From Cellulomonas sp. Leaf334 (GTDB lineage: Bacteria; Actinomycetota; Actinomycetes; Actinomycetales; Cellulomonadaceae): 64,000 bases of DNA. This document shows, one piece after another, positions 25,315 to 33,699 of the stretch. Below the pieces are notes generated by a model. It had not been told where the DNA came from and did no database searches. It saw nothing but the letters and a program-made list of their open reading frames with translations. Made by a program: the position numbers and the translations under genes. Position 1 is the first letter of the stretch. The number at the start of each line of letters is the position of its first letter. The stretch is from assembly GCF_001424195.1 (NCBI RefSeq), contig NZ_LMOO01000001.1, positions 1,531,383-1,595,382 on the forward strand, in the 5' to 3' direction.

Positions 25315-26568
25315 ATGCTCCCCGACACCGCCCTGTGGGGCGGCCGGCACGCGCACGACCCCACCGCGGTCCGCGACGACGACGGCACGTACTGGCTGTT
25401 CTCCACCGACGCGTGGTCGGACGGCCCCGTGCGCGCCGGCGTGCAGATCCGGCGCTCGAAGGACCTGGTCACCTGGGAGTTCCACGGATGGGCGCTCGAC
25501 GGCGTACCGGCCGACGGTGCGGCGTGGTCCGGTGCCGCCGGTCTGTGGGCGCCCGACGTGGTGCGGGTCGGCGACGAGTGGCGCATGTACTGGTCGGCGT
25601 CGACGTTCGGCTCCCGCACCTCCGCGATCGGCCTGGCCGTGGCACCGCACCCGACCGGGCCGTGGGAGGACCGCGGGCTCGTCGTGACCAGCCTGCACGA
25701 GGTCGACGGACCCAACGCGATCGACGCGAACGCCGTGGTCGACGCCGACGGCCGCCACTGGATGGTCTACGGGTCGTTCTTCGGCGGCATCCACGCGATC
25801 GAGCTCGACCCGACGACCGGGCTGGCCGTCGGCGAGGCGCCGGGGATCCTGCTGGCGCGACGGCCGCGGAGCGTCGAGGGGGCGGTCGAGGGCGCGTTCG
25901 TCCTGCCCCGTCCCGACGGCGGCTACGCGCTGGTCCTGTCCTACGACTCGCTCTTCTCGACGTACCACCTGCGCGTCGGGGTCTCGGCACAGCTGACCGG
26001 CCCGTACGCCGACCGGGCGGGCCGCGACCTCACCGACCTCACCGGCGACCCGACCCGCGTCGGCACCCTCATGCTGGCGGGGCACACGCTCGACGGCGGC
26101 CGTGCGTGGCTGGCCCCGGGGCACGCCTCCGTGCTCACCGACGGCGACCGCCAGCTGCTGGTCCACCACGTCCGCGACGCCGCCGACCCCACGCAGCACG
26201 AGGTCCAGGTACGTCGGCTGGTCTGGACGGCCGACGGCTGGCCCGTCGTGTCGCCGCAGCCGTGGGCGGGCGACGCCGAGCCCGATGACGCCCCGCCCAC
26301 CGACCCCGCCGCGCTGGCAGGGACGTGGGAGGTCGTCACGTTCGAGCAGGCCACCGCCGGCTACGTGACCGCGTCGCGGACTGTCGAGATCGGCGAGGAC
26401 GTCCTGGCCGTGACGCAGCCGCACGGCGACGGCCGGTTCTCGTGGCCCGGCCTCGACCTCGTGGTCTTCGGGTCCGTCGACGCCGTCCGTGGCCGGCGCA
26501 CGCTCTCGTTCGCGGGGCTCGACGCCGACGGGAACGCGACGCTGGGCACCCGGGTGGTCGGGCCGTGA
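25315..26568 (+). CDS. Cytosolic GH43 arabinanase/arabinosidase with C-terminal beta domain
   Basis: 417 residues without a signal peptide. GH43 catalytic triad: D15 in HAHDPT, D137 in NAIDAN, and E192 in VEGAFV. SFFGGIHAIEL echoes the lipoprotein GH43 of this locus. Beyond the propeller (about residue 325) is an extra domain of about 90 residues (AGTWEVVTFEQATAGYV...) resembling a small beta-sandwich. Intracellular location implies hydrolysis of imported arabino-oligosaccharides, as endo- or exo-1,5-arabinanase. It overlaps the DUF624 gene by GTGA. Confidence 0.88.
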   Translation: MLPDTALWGGRHAHDPTAVRDDDGTYWLFSTDAWSDGPVRAGVQIRRSKDLVTWEFHGWALDGVPADGAAWSGAAGLWAPDVVRVGDEWRMYWSASTFGSRTSAIGLAVAPHPTGPWEDRGLVVTSLHEVDGPNAIDANAVVDADGRHWMVYGSFFGGIHAIELDPTTGLAVGEAPGILLARRPRSVEGAVEGAFVLPRPDGGYALVLSYDSLFSTYHLRVGVSAQLTGPYADRAGRDLTDLTGDPTRVGTLMLAGHTLDGGRAWLAPGHASVLTDGDRQLLVHHVRDAADPTQHEVQVRRLVWTADGWPVVSPQPWAGDAEPDDAPPTDPAALAGTWEVVTFEQATAGYVTASRTVEIGEDVLAVTQPHGDGRFSWPGLDLVVFGSVDAVRGRRTLSFAGLDADGNATLGTRVVGP

Positions 26569-27215
26569 CCGCGTCCACGACCGACGACCTGGCCGCCGGC
26601 GGCTGGGCCGGGCGGGTCATGGTCTTCCTGCGCGTCGGGACCCAGCTCGTCGCCGTCAACGCGCTCGTGGCGCTCGGCACGCTCGCCGGCGCCGTCGTGC
26701 TGGGCGCCTACCCCGCGCTGTCGGCGGGCGGCGGGCTCCTGGCCCGCCTCGCGGCCGGCACCCCGTCCGAGCACCTCTGGCGCGAGTTCTGGTCCGCGTA
26801 CCGGGCGGGGTTCCGTCGGCTCAACCTGCTCGGCGCACCCCTCACCGTCGGCTTCCTGCTCCTGACCCTCGACGCGTCCGTGCTCGCGGCCGCGTCCCCG
26901 GGTCCGGTGAAGGCCGCACTGACGGTCGGCGTCGTGGCCCTGGCCACCTACCTGGTCCTCACGCTCGCCACCCTGCTGCCCGTCGCGCGACGCTACGACG
27001 ACGTCCCCGCGGCACGCACGTGGCGGTTCGTGGCCGTGGCGCCGCTGCTCTCCCCCGTCACGAGCCTCGCCGTCCTGGCGGTACTCGTGGTCCTGGCGGT
27101 GACGTTCACCTACGTCGCCGTGCTGGTGCCCCTCGTCGGGCTGAGTCTGCCTCTGCTGGCCAGCGGCTGGCTGGTCGACCAGCGGCTGACCACGGTCGAC
27201 GCCCGCGCGGCGTAG
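26565..27215 (+). CDS. DUF624 (YesL-like) membrane protein
   Basis: 216 residues with five to six membrane helices (VNALVALGTLAGAVVLGAYPALSA, then several helices to SGWLVDQRL). The pattern, including the EHLWREFWSAYRAGFRRLN loop, matches the DUF624/YesL family, which is often the last gene of sugar ABC operons and has no proven role. GTG 26565 overlaps the GH43 stop. A second family member is at 63378-63995. Confidence 0.85.
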   Translation: MTASTTDDLAAGGWAGRVMVFLRVGTQLVAVNALVALGTLAGAVVLGAYPALSAGGGLLARLAAGTPSEHLWREFWSAYRAGFRRLNLLGAPLTVGFLLLTLDASVLAAASPGPVKAALTVGVVALATYLVLTLATLLPVARRYDDVPAARTWRFVAVAPLLSPVTSLAVLAVLVVLAVTFTYVAVLVPLVGLSLPLLASGWLVDQRLTTVDARAA

Positions 27216-27231
27216 ACCTCGGCGGCACGCT

Positions 27232-28281
27232 TCAGCCCGCGGTCCCCTGCTCCCCCAGCGTCGACTCCCGGCCGACGATCTCGAAGTCGGTGATGACCTG
27301 GACGAAGGGCCTGCCGGGCTCGACCTCCTCGATGCGCGCGAGCAGCAGGTCCACCGCGGTCGTCGCGATCTGCTCCCGGCCGGGGGCCACGGTCGTCAAG
27401 GTCGGTGAGGAGTAGGCGGTCTCCTCGATGTCGTCGAAGCCGATCACGGCGATCTGCCCGGGGACGTCGATCCGCCGCGCGTGCAGCACGTGCAGGGCGC
27501 CCAGCGCGAGGGCGTCGTTCAGGCCGAACACGGCGTCGATCTCGACGCCCGAGTCCAGCAGCCGCTCCATCGTCTCGGCGCCGGTCGCGCGGTGCCACAG
27601 GCCCGCCTCACCGATGAGCGCGGGGTCCACGGTCAGGCCGGCCTCCTCGAGAGCCTGCCGGTAGCCCTGCACGCGCAGCGCGGCGGAGCCCACCGTCTCC
27701 CCCTCGTGCGCGCCGATCACCGCGATGCGACGGCGGCCCAGGTCGAGCAGGTGCTGCGTCGCGGCGCGAGCGGCCTCCACGTTGTTCATCGTGACGTGGT
27801 CGGCGGGACCGCCGAAGATGCGCTCACCGAGCAGCACCATCGGGAAGTCGACGTGCAGCGCCTCGGCGTCCTGCGGCCCGAGCTCGAGCGGCGAGAAGAT
27901 CAGCCCGTCCGTGAGGTGCCGACGCTGGCCGGAGAGCACGTCGAGCTCACGCTCGCGCACCGAGCCGGTCTGCTCGATGAGGACGGTCAGACCACGGGCC
28001 TCGGCCGCGCGGATGACCGAGTCGGCGAGCTCCGCGAAGTACGGGAGCGACAGCTCCGGCACTGCGAGCCCGATGATCCCGGTCCGGCCGCGGCGCAGGT
28101 TCCGCGCCGAGATGTTCACCTGGTACCCGAGGTCGGCGATGGCCGCCTCGACCCGTTCCTTGGTGGCGGGCCGGATGTACTGGTACCCGTTGACCACGTT
28201 GGAGACGGTCTTGATCGAGACCCCCGCCCGCGCGGCGACCTCGTGCATCGTCACCGCGGAACCCCGCTTGGCCGTGCTCAT
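27232..28281 (-). CDS. LacI-family repressor of the arabinan island
   Basis: 349 residues. N-terminal LacI HTH TMHEVAARAGVSIKTVSNVVNGYQYI (about residues 11-36), hinge ISARNLRRGRTG, then the periplasmic-binding-protein-like core (VFGLNDALALGAL, VIGFDDIEETAYSSPTLTTV). It converges with DUF624. The exact palindrome CTACATCGTTGTAG 57 nt upstream and at the two island promoters marks it as the likely local repressor, autoregulated and induced by arabinose or arabino-oligosaccharides (inference). ATG 28281 is preceded by AGGGAGACAGAG. Confidence 0.92.
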   Translation of the reverse strand: MSTAKRGSAVTMHEVAARAGVSIKTVSNVVNGYQYIRPATKERVEAAIADLGYQVNISARNLRRGRTGIIGLAVPELSLPYFAELADSVIRAAEARGLTVLIEQTGSVRERELDVLSGQRRHLTDGLIFSPLELGPQDAEALHVDFPMVLLGERIFGGPADHVTMNNVEAARAATQHLLDLGRRRIAVIGAHEGETVGSAALRVQGYRQALEEAGLTVDPALIGEAGLWHRATGAETMERLLDSGVEIDAVFGLNDALALGALHVLHARRIDVPGQIAVIGFDDIEETAYSSPTLTTVAPGREQIATTAVDLLLARIEEVEPGRPFVQVITDFEIVGRESTLGEQGTAG

Positions 28282-28338
28282 CTCTGTCTCCCTGGTACGC
28301 GCCCCTGCCGAGGGACAGAGTCCCAGACCACGGCAACT

Positions 28339-28352
28339 CTACATCGTTGTAG
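28339..28352. promoter_or_regulatory. LacI-type operator O3, autoregulatory
   Basis: Third exact copy of CTACATCGTTGTAG, upstream of the lacI gene. On the minus strand TAGAGT (28341-28336) overlaps its end and may be the -10 box, so bound repressor would occlude the promoter. Confidence 0.78.
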
Positions 28353-28373
28353 AAGGCGCGCGCCGGAAACACG

Positions 28374-28399
28374 ACGGGCCCGGCAGCTGCCGGGCCCGT
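28374..28399 (-). terminator. Terminator downstream of the bS22 gene
   Basis: Perfect 13-bp palindrome (28374-28386 and 28387-28399) followed on the minus strand by CGTGTTT. It lies 34 nt beyond the bS22 stop and separates that gene from the lacI promoter. Confidence 0.7.
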
Positions 28400-28433
28400 T
28401 CGTCGGAGCAGGCGACCTGACGGCCGCCGTGGC

Positions 28434-28532
28434 TCACTTCTTGTTGCGACGCTGGTGACGCGTCTTGCGCAGCAGCTTGCGGTGCTTCTTCTTGGCCATC
28501 CGCTTGCGGCGCTTCTTGATGACGGAGCCCAT
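28434..28532 (-). CDS. bS22-like small ribosomal protein (AURKAIP1/COX24 domain)
   Basis: 32-residue, extremely basic protein, MGSVIKKRRKRMAKKKHRKL then LRKTRHQRRNKK. This is the conserved actinobacterial AURKAIP1/COX24 peptide, found as bS22 on the mycobacterial small ribosomal subunit and related to mitochondrial mS38. The ATG at 28532 is preceded on the minus strand by GGACCCC-type sequence and gives exactly the known length; upstream in-frame codons are not conserved-looking. A palindromic terminator follows. Confidence 0.88.
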   Translation of the reverse strand: MGSVIKKRRKRMAKKKHRKLLRKTRHQRRNKK

Positions 28533-28693
28533 GGGGTCCTCACTTCGCTTCCGATGGAGGCCCGGCGACGGGCCGTTCTGGTGGTCGATCGACGCGTAGA
28601 AGAGATCGAGTGCTACCGAGTCGACCACGCACGAACAAAGTCCGAGGCTCTACCTTACGCGATCACGAGGGCATCCAGCGACGGCGGCCGGTC

Positions 28694-28933
28694 TCAGGAC
28701 GTTCTGCGCTCGTGGCCGTGGGCCTGCTCCCGCGCCTCCACCGCCGGCGACGTCGCCAGGTAGTGGTCCAGCGCGTCCTGCGGGACGCGGAACGAGCGGC
28801 CGACGCGGACCCCGGGCAGCTCGCCCGAGTGCAGCAGGCGGTACACGGTCATCTTGGAGACGCGCATGACCTCGGCAACCTCGAGCACCGTCAGGAATCG
28901 CGTGCGCCCCGGCTGGTCGCGCTGCTCGCTCAT
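28694..28933 (-). CDS. Excisionase-type helix-turn-helix DNA-binding protein
   Basis: 79 residues, almost entirely one MerR/excisionase-like domain: FLTVLEVAEVMRVSKMTVYR then LLHSGELPGVRVGRSFRVPQ, with a short polar tail. This protein and the bS22 gene form a conserved neighbourhood in actinobacteria. It is a chromosomal regulator rather than a phage excisionase, since no mobile element surrounds it. The ATG at 28933 was chosen because everything upstream is antisense-like. Target unknown. Confidence 0.85.
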   Translation of the reverse strand: MSEQRDQPGRTRFLTVLEVAEVMRVSKMTVYRLLHSGELPGVRVGRSFRVPQDALDHYLATSPAVEAREQAHGHERRTS

Positions 28934-29155
28934 GTCGTCGTCCGTTCCGCCCGACGCGCGGCGGGCCCGCGCACCCACCCTGCGGGTGCCGGACCAGCGT
29001 AGTGGCGCGTGGGACTGGTGGGATAGAGGTGACCGGTGGGACGTCCCTCGTCCGGCCCAGCGCGTCCGGGACGCCGAACCCGACATCGGTGCCGTTCCTG
29101 CCGGCCGTCTCGACACCCGAGTCGGGTTCGGCCGGCGCGCGGCGTACCGAGAGGG

Positions 29156-30343
29156 TCAGTCGTGGTCCGGGTCCAGGCCGAGGGACGGGAACACCGCGGC
29201 ACGGGTCGCGCGGATCGACCGGTCCACGTCGTCGCCCGGGTCGTAGCCGCCCGACCACGGGCTGAACCGCGCGTCGCGACCGTCGGTCATCACGTCCGGG
29301 CCCAGCCGCCCGTACCGCTCACGCACCAGGTCACGCCACGCGTCGGGCACCGGCGTCGCCGGGTCCACCGGGTGGTGCGTCGCGATGCCGAGCAGGTGCG
29401 TCCACGACCGCGGCACCACGTCGACGACGGCGTAGCCGCCCCCGCCGAGCGCCACCCACCGACCGTCGGCGACCTCGTGCGCCAGCTCGTGCAGCAGGTG
29501 CGCGGCACGGACCTGACCGTCGATGCTCACCCGCAGGTGCGTCAGGGGGTCCAGCAGGTGCGTGTCGCAGCCGTGCTGCGTGACCAGCACGTCCGGGGCG
29601 AACGCGCGCACCACGGCGGGCACGACGGCGTCCAGCGCCCGCAGCCAGCCGGCGTCGCCCGTGCCCGACGGGAGAGCGACGTTGACCGCGGTCCCCTCGG
29701 CGCCCGGCCCCCCGGTCTCCCGGGCGTGACCGGTTCCCGGGAACAGCGCCTGACCGGTCTCGTGCACCGAGACCGTGAGCACCCGTGGGTCGTCCCAGAA
29801 GACCGCCTGCACCCCGTCGCCGTGGTGGGCGTCGACGTCGACGTAGGCCACCCGCTCGGCGCCCGCGGCCAGGAGCGCGCGGATGGCGACCGCCGCGTCG
29901 TTGTAGACGCAGAACCCCGAGGCCGACCCCGGCATCGCGTGGTGCAGCCCGCCGGTCACGTTGACGGCGTGCAGCGCGCGCCCCTCCCACACCGCGAGCG
30001 CCGAGTCCACGGACCCCTGCACCACCCGGGCCGACGCCTCGTGCATGTCCGGGAACACCGGGTCGTCGGAGGTGCCCAGGCCGCGCGCCGCGTCCGGGGT
30101 GCCGTCCGTGGAGGCGGCGTGCACGGCGGCCACGTACGCGGGCTCGTGGACGGTGTGCAGGAGGGCGTCCGAGGCCATCTGCGCGCCCACGAGCTCGACG
30201 TCGTCGCCCGCCAGCAGCCCGAGCTCCTCGGCCAGCCGGATGGTCAGGTCCAGCCGCTCCGACGTCATGGGGTGCCCGTGGCCGAAGTCGTACGCGAGCA
30301 TCTCGCGCGACCAGACCACGCGCACAGGTGCCGGCGACGTCAT
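29156..30343 (-). CDS. acuC: AcuC-like histone-deacetylase-family protein
   Basis: 395 residues of the class I HDAC/acetoin utilization family, which removes acetyl groups from lysines (acetyl-CoA synthetase in AcuC of Bacillus). Active-site motifs are present: GGLHHAMPGSASGFCVYND (His-His dyad), VDVDAHHGDGVQ and TQHGCDTHLLDPL for zinc ligands, and LGGGGYAVVDVVPR with the transition-state tyrosine. No acetyl-CoA synthetase gene is adjacent. ATG at 30343. About 220 nt upstream of the small HTH gene are empty of coding signal. Confidence 0.92.
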   Translation of the reverse strand: MTSPAPVRVVWSREMLAYDFGHGHPMTSERLDLTIRLAEELGLLAGDDVELVGAQMASDALLHTVHEPAYVAAVHAASTDGTPDAARGLGTSDDPVFPDMHEASARVVQGSVDSALAVWEGRALHAVNVTGGLHHAMPGSASGFCVYNDAAVAIRALLAAGAERVAYVDVDAHHGDGVQAVFWDDPRVLTVSVHETGQALFPGTGHARETGGPGAEGTAVNVALPSGTGDAGWLRALDAVVPAVVRAFAPDVLVTQHGCDTHLLDPLTHLRVSIDGQVRAAHLLHELAHEVADGRWVALGGGGYAVVDVVPRSWTHLLGIATHHPVDPATPVPDAWRDLVRERYGRLGPDVMTDGRDARFSPWSGGYDPGDDVDRSIRATRAAVFPSLGLDPDHD

Positions 30344-30473
30344 GGGCTCACCGTCGCACCCGGGGCGTGCCGCTGTCGATCCGAGAGCCCTGCGCCTGTC
30401 GGGTCGAACGACACGCCCGAGGCGTGCCAGAGTTGCCCCGACCGGCGAGCGCCGGCCGGCGGCGGGAGGTGTG

Positions 30474-31850
30474 ATGGCGCGCGGTGGACCGGGCGTGGCG
30501 TGGCGAGCACGCGAGCTCGTCGACCGCTCCGCACGGCAGTCCCCCGCCCGCCTGGCCCTCGGGGTGTTCGGGCTGGTCATCGCCCTGGTCACCCTCGGCC
30601 TGTCGGCCCCGTGGGCCACCGCGAGCGGGCAGCGCGCGCCGTTCGTCGACGCCCTGTTCACCGCCGCCTCCGCCAGCACCGTCACAGGGCTGGTCGTCGT
30701 CCCCACCGGCGAGTACTGGTCCGCCTGGGGCCTGGTCGTCATCCTCATCGCCATCCAGATCGGCGGACTCGGCGTCATGACGCTGGCGTCGCTGCTCGGC
30801 ATGGCGGTGTCCCGACGGATCGGCCTGACGCAGCGGCTGCTCGTGTCGTCGGAGACGAAGGAGACGCGGCTGGGTGAGGTCGGGTCGCTGATCCGGACCG
30901 TCGTCGTCACGTCGGTCGCGCTCGAGCTCATCATCGCGATCGTGCTGTTCCCGCGGTTCCTCATGTACGACGAGAACCTGGGCTCGGCGGCCTGGCACGC
31001 GGGCTTCTACGCCATCTCCGCGTTCAACAACGCGGGCTTCGTACCGACGCCCTACGGGCTCGAGCCGTTCGTGTCCGACTGGTGGGTGCTGATGCCCATC
31101 ATCATCGGCGTCTTCATCGGCTCGCTCGGGTTCCCCGTGATCCTCAACGTGGCCCGGCACCTGCGCGAGCCGCGACGCTGGAGCCTGCACTCCAAGCTCA
31201 CCGTGACCACCAGCCTCGCGCTCGTCGTGGCGGGGTCGGTCCTCGTGGCGGCGTTCGAGTGGACCAACCCGGGCACGTTCAAGCCGCTCGGGGCCAGCGC
31301 CACCGCGCTCGCCTCCCTGTTCGCCGGGGTCATGCCCCGCTCCGGTGGCTTCTCGACCGTCGACGTCGGCGCGATGCACGAGGGCACCTGGCTGCTCATG
31401 GACGCCCTGATGTTCGTCGGTGGCGGCTCGGCGTCGACCGCGGGCGGCATCAAGGTGACGACGCTCGCCGTCATGCTGCTCGCGATCATCGCGGAGGGCC
31501 GAGGCGACAAGGACGTCGAGGCGTACGGTCGACGGATCCCGCGCGAGGCGCTCCAGGTCGCGATCGCCGTCTCGCTCGTCTCCGCGACGCTCGTGCTCGT
31601 CTCGTCGCTGCTGCTCCTGGCCATGACCGGGCTCACCCTGGACCGGGTGCTGTTCGAGGTCATCTCGGCGTTCGCCACCTGCGGCCTGTCCACGGGGATC
31701 ACCCCCGGGCTGCCCGACGGCGCCAAGTACGTGCTCACCGTGCTCATGTTCATCGGCCGGACCGGCACGATGACGCTTGCGGCCGCGCTCGCGCTGCGCA
31801 ACCGTCGTCGGGTGATCCGGCTACCGGAAGAGAGGCCGATCATTGGCTGA
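30474..31850 (+). CDS. KtrB/TrkH-type K+ channel subunit
   Basis: 458-residue membrane subunit of a Ktr/Trk K+ uptake system. Four membrane-pore-membrane repeats with selectivity filters visible as TVTGL, NNAGF, SGGFST and TCGLSTG. The start ATG at 30474 is preceded by GGGAGG; a GTG directly upstream is an alternative. The stop overlaps the regulator gene by 8 nt. Ion flow is coupled to Na+ or H+ and gated by the adjacent RCK protein. Confidence 0.94.
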   Translation: MARGGPGVAWRARELVDRSARQSPARLALGVFGLVIALVTLGLSAPWATASGQRAPFVDALFTAASASTVTGLVVVPTGEYWSAWGLVVILIAIQIGGLGVMTLASLLGMAVSRRIGLTQRLLVSSETKETRLGEVGSLIRTVVVTSVALELIIAIVLFPRFLMYDENLGSAAWHAGFYAISAFNNAGFVPTPYGLEPFVSDWWVLMPIIIGVFIGSLGFPVILNVARHLREPRRWSLHSKLTVTTSLALVVAGSVLVAAFEWTNPGTFKPLGASATALASLFAGVMPRSGGFSTVDVGAMHEGTWLLMDALMFVGGGSASTAGGIKVTTLAVMLLAIIAEGRGDKDVEAYGRRIPREALQVAIAVSLVSATLVLVSSLLLLAMTGLTLDRVLFEVISAFATCGLSTGITPGLPDGAKYVLTVLMFIGRTGTMTLAAALALRNRRRVIRLPEERPIIG

Positions 31851-32550
31851 CAGGTTTGGCGACTCCCTCAAAGGGACGCAGAACGCACCGCGCACGCCCA
31901 AGAAGGACTCCGGCGTGCTCGTCATCGGGCTCGGCCGGTTCGGGTCCGCCATCGCCGCGACCCTGGACCGCCTCGGGCAGGACGTGCTCGCCGTCGAGCG
32001 CAACCCCGAGCTGGTCGCCCAGTGGGCCGGCCGCATCGCGCTCGTCGAGGCCGACGCCGCCAACCCGGAGGCCCTCGAGCAGCTCGGTGCGCGCGAGTTC
32101 CCCGTCGCCGTCGTCGGCGTGGGGTCCTACCTCGAGGCGTCCGTGCTGATCACCGGCAACCTGGTGGACATCGGCATCCCGCAGATCTGGTCCAAGGCCA
32201 TCAGCAACGAGCACGCGCGCATCCTGCAGCGCATCGGGGCGCACCACGTGGTGCTCCCCGAGGCCGACGCCGGCGCGCGCGTCGCCCACCTGGTGTCCGG
32301 CAAGCTCCTCGACTACATCGAGGTCGAGGACGGGTTCACCATCGTCAAGATGCGCCCGCCGAAGGAGACGCAGGGCTTCACGCTCGCGCAGTCCAAGGTG
32401 CGCGAGCGCTACGGCGTGACGGTGATCGGTGTGAAGAGCCCCGGCATCGACTTCGTCTACGCGACGCCGGAGACGCGCCTGTCGACCAACGACCTGATCA
32501 TCGTCTCGGGCCACGCGGACCTGCTGGAACGCTTCGCGGCCCGCCCCTGA
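31843..32550 (+). CDS. KtrA/TrkA-type RCK regulatory subunit
   Basis: 235 residues: an RCK N-domain with the nucleotide-binding VLVIGLGRFGSAIAATLDRLG and a terminal acidic strand VEADAANPE, then an RCK C-domain (GFTLAQSKVRERYGVTVIGV). It binds ATP/ADP or NAD(H) and gates the KtrB channel. It starts at TTG 31843, 8 nt inside ktrB, so it is made by translational coupling. A large palindrome lies between its stop and the convergent yjfF gene. Confidence 0.92.
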   Translation: MADRFGDSLKGTQNAPRTPKKDSGVLVIGLGRFGSAIAATLDRLGQDVLAVERNPELVAQWAGRIALVEADAANPEALEQLGAREFPVAVVGVGSYLEASVLITGNLVDIGIPQIWSKAISNEHARILQRIGAHHVVLPEADAGARVAHLVSGKLLDYIEVEDGFTIVKMRPPKETQGFTLAQSKVRERYGVTVIGVKSPGIDFVYATPETRLSTNDLIIVSGHADLLERFAARP

Positions 32551-32568
32551 CCCCCCGCCGGTAACGCG

Positions 32569-32662
32569 GCGCTCCTCCGTCCGAACTCGTCGGTCCCGGC
32601 CGAGCTCGTCTGGTGCAACGGACGAGTTCGGCGCGGACGGACGAGTTCGGACGGAGGAGCGC
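32569..32662. repeat. Nested palindrome between ktrA and yjfF
   Basis: A perfect 23-bp inverted repeat (32569-32591 with 32640-32662) encloses a second hairpin of 11 bp (32600-32610 with 32621-32631, one G-T mismatch, 10-nt loop). GACGAGTTCG occurs twice and its relatives twice in reverse. Lying between convergent stops it may act as a two-way terminator, but it is longer and more repetitive than the others here. Confidence 0.85.
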
Positions 32663-32679
32663 GGACGGACGCGACCGGG

Positions 32680-33699
32680 TCAGCGGCGGCGGATGACCAG
32701 GAGGCGCTGCAGGACCACGAAGATCAGCAGCAGGGCGCCGATGAAGATCTTGGTCCACCACGAGCTCAGGGTGCCCTCGAAGGTGATGATCGTCTGGATC
32801 AGTCCCAGCACCAGCACGCCGAGCACCGAGCCCAGGACGAAACCGCTGCCGCCGGTCAGCAGGGTGCCGCCGATGACGACCGCGGCGATCGCGTCGAGCT
32901 CCATGCCGACACCCGTCAGCGCGTAGCCGGACCGCGAGAAGATCGCGAACAGCAGGCCACCGAGCCCCGCACAGGTGCCGCTGATCACGTAGACCAGCAC
33001 CTTGGTCCGGGCGACGGGCAGACCCATGAGCTTCGCCGACTGCTCGCTGCCGCCGATCGCGTAGACGGTCCGGCCGAACCGCGTGTAGTGCAGGGTCACG
33101 AACGCGATCGCCACGACGGCCAGCGCGATGACGCCGCTCGGGGTGATGACCAGACCGTCGTCGGTGCCCCAGCGGGTGCGGGCGAGCGCGACGATCGTCG
33201 GGTCGGTGATCGGGATGGACTCGGGCGCCACGATGTAGCAGAGGCCCCGCGCGAGGAACATCGCGGCGAGGGTCGCGATGAAGGGTTGTATCTCGAACAC
33301 GTGCACCATCACCCCGACCACGAGGCCGATGACCGTGCCGACGAGGATGACCAGCGGGATCGCGACCGCGGCGCCGTAGCCGTGCGTGAACATCCACGCC
33401 GCGACGCAGCCGGACAACGCGACGACCGCGCCGACGGACAGGTCGATGCCCCCGGTGAGGATCACGAACGTCATGCCGACGGCGATCACCACGAGGAACG
33501 AGTTGTTGATGAGCACGTTCGCGATGACGCGGCCGGTGAGGAAGTTCTCGTACCGGGAGCCGCCGATGGCCAGCATGGCGATCAGGACGACCACCGTGCC
33601 GAGGACGGGCAGGTAGCGCTCGTCGATGCGGAACTTGCGGACGCGTGAGCCCAGGGAGGGCGGCGCGTCGGCGGGGCGGGTCAGCTGGTCCGTTGCCAT
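32680..33699 (-). CDS. yjfF: YjfF-type sugar ABC transporter permease
   Basis: 339-residue CUT2 permease with about eight to ten helices; FVILTGGIDLSVGAVVALSG and AVVIGGTLLTGGSGFVLGS are the RbsC-type signatures. Together with the next three genes it matches the E. coli YtfQRT-YjfF galactofuranose transporter layout. The ATG at 33699 overlaps the ytfT stop as TGATG. Last gene of the operon. An AGCGCT operator upstream of ytfQ suggests arabinose-linked control. Confidence 0.9.
   Translation of the reverse strand: MATDQLTRPADAPPSLGSRVRKFRIDERYLPVLGTVVVLIAMLAIGGSRYENFLTGRVIANVLINNSFLVVIAVGMTFVILTGGIDLSVGAVVALSGCVAAWMFTHGYGAAVAIPLVILVGTVIGLVVGVMVHVFEIQPFIATLAAMFLARGLCYIVAPESIPITDPTIVALARTRWGTDDGLVITPSGVIALAVVAIAFVTLHYTRFGRTVYAIGGSEQSAKLMGLPVARTKVLVYVISGTCAGLGGLLFAIFSRSGYALTGVGMELDAIAAVVIGGTLLTGGSGFVLGSVLGVLVLGLIQTIITFEGTLSSWWTKIFIGALLLIFVVLQRLLVIRRR

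Noticed and set aside
21982..27215. Missing ATPase as evidence of a broken ABC transporter
   Set aside because: CUT1 sugar transporters in actinobacteria usually share an MsiK-type ATPase encoded elsewhere, so absence is normal.
28694..28933. Excisionase-like gene as a sign of an integrated element
   Set aside because: No integrase, att-like repeats, GC shift or phage genes around it; the protein is a widespread chromosomal HTH protein next to bS22 in actinobacteria.
28934..29155. Small genes in the gap between the HTH gene and acuC
   Set aside because: Short open frames exist on both strands, but none has a ribosome-binding site with convincing codon bias or a recognisable protein.
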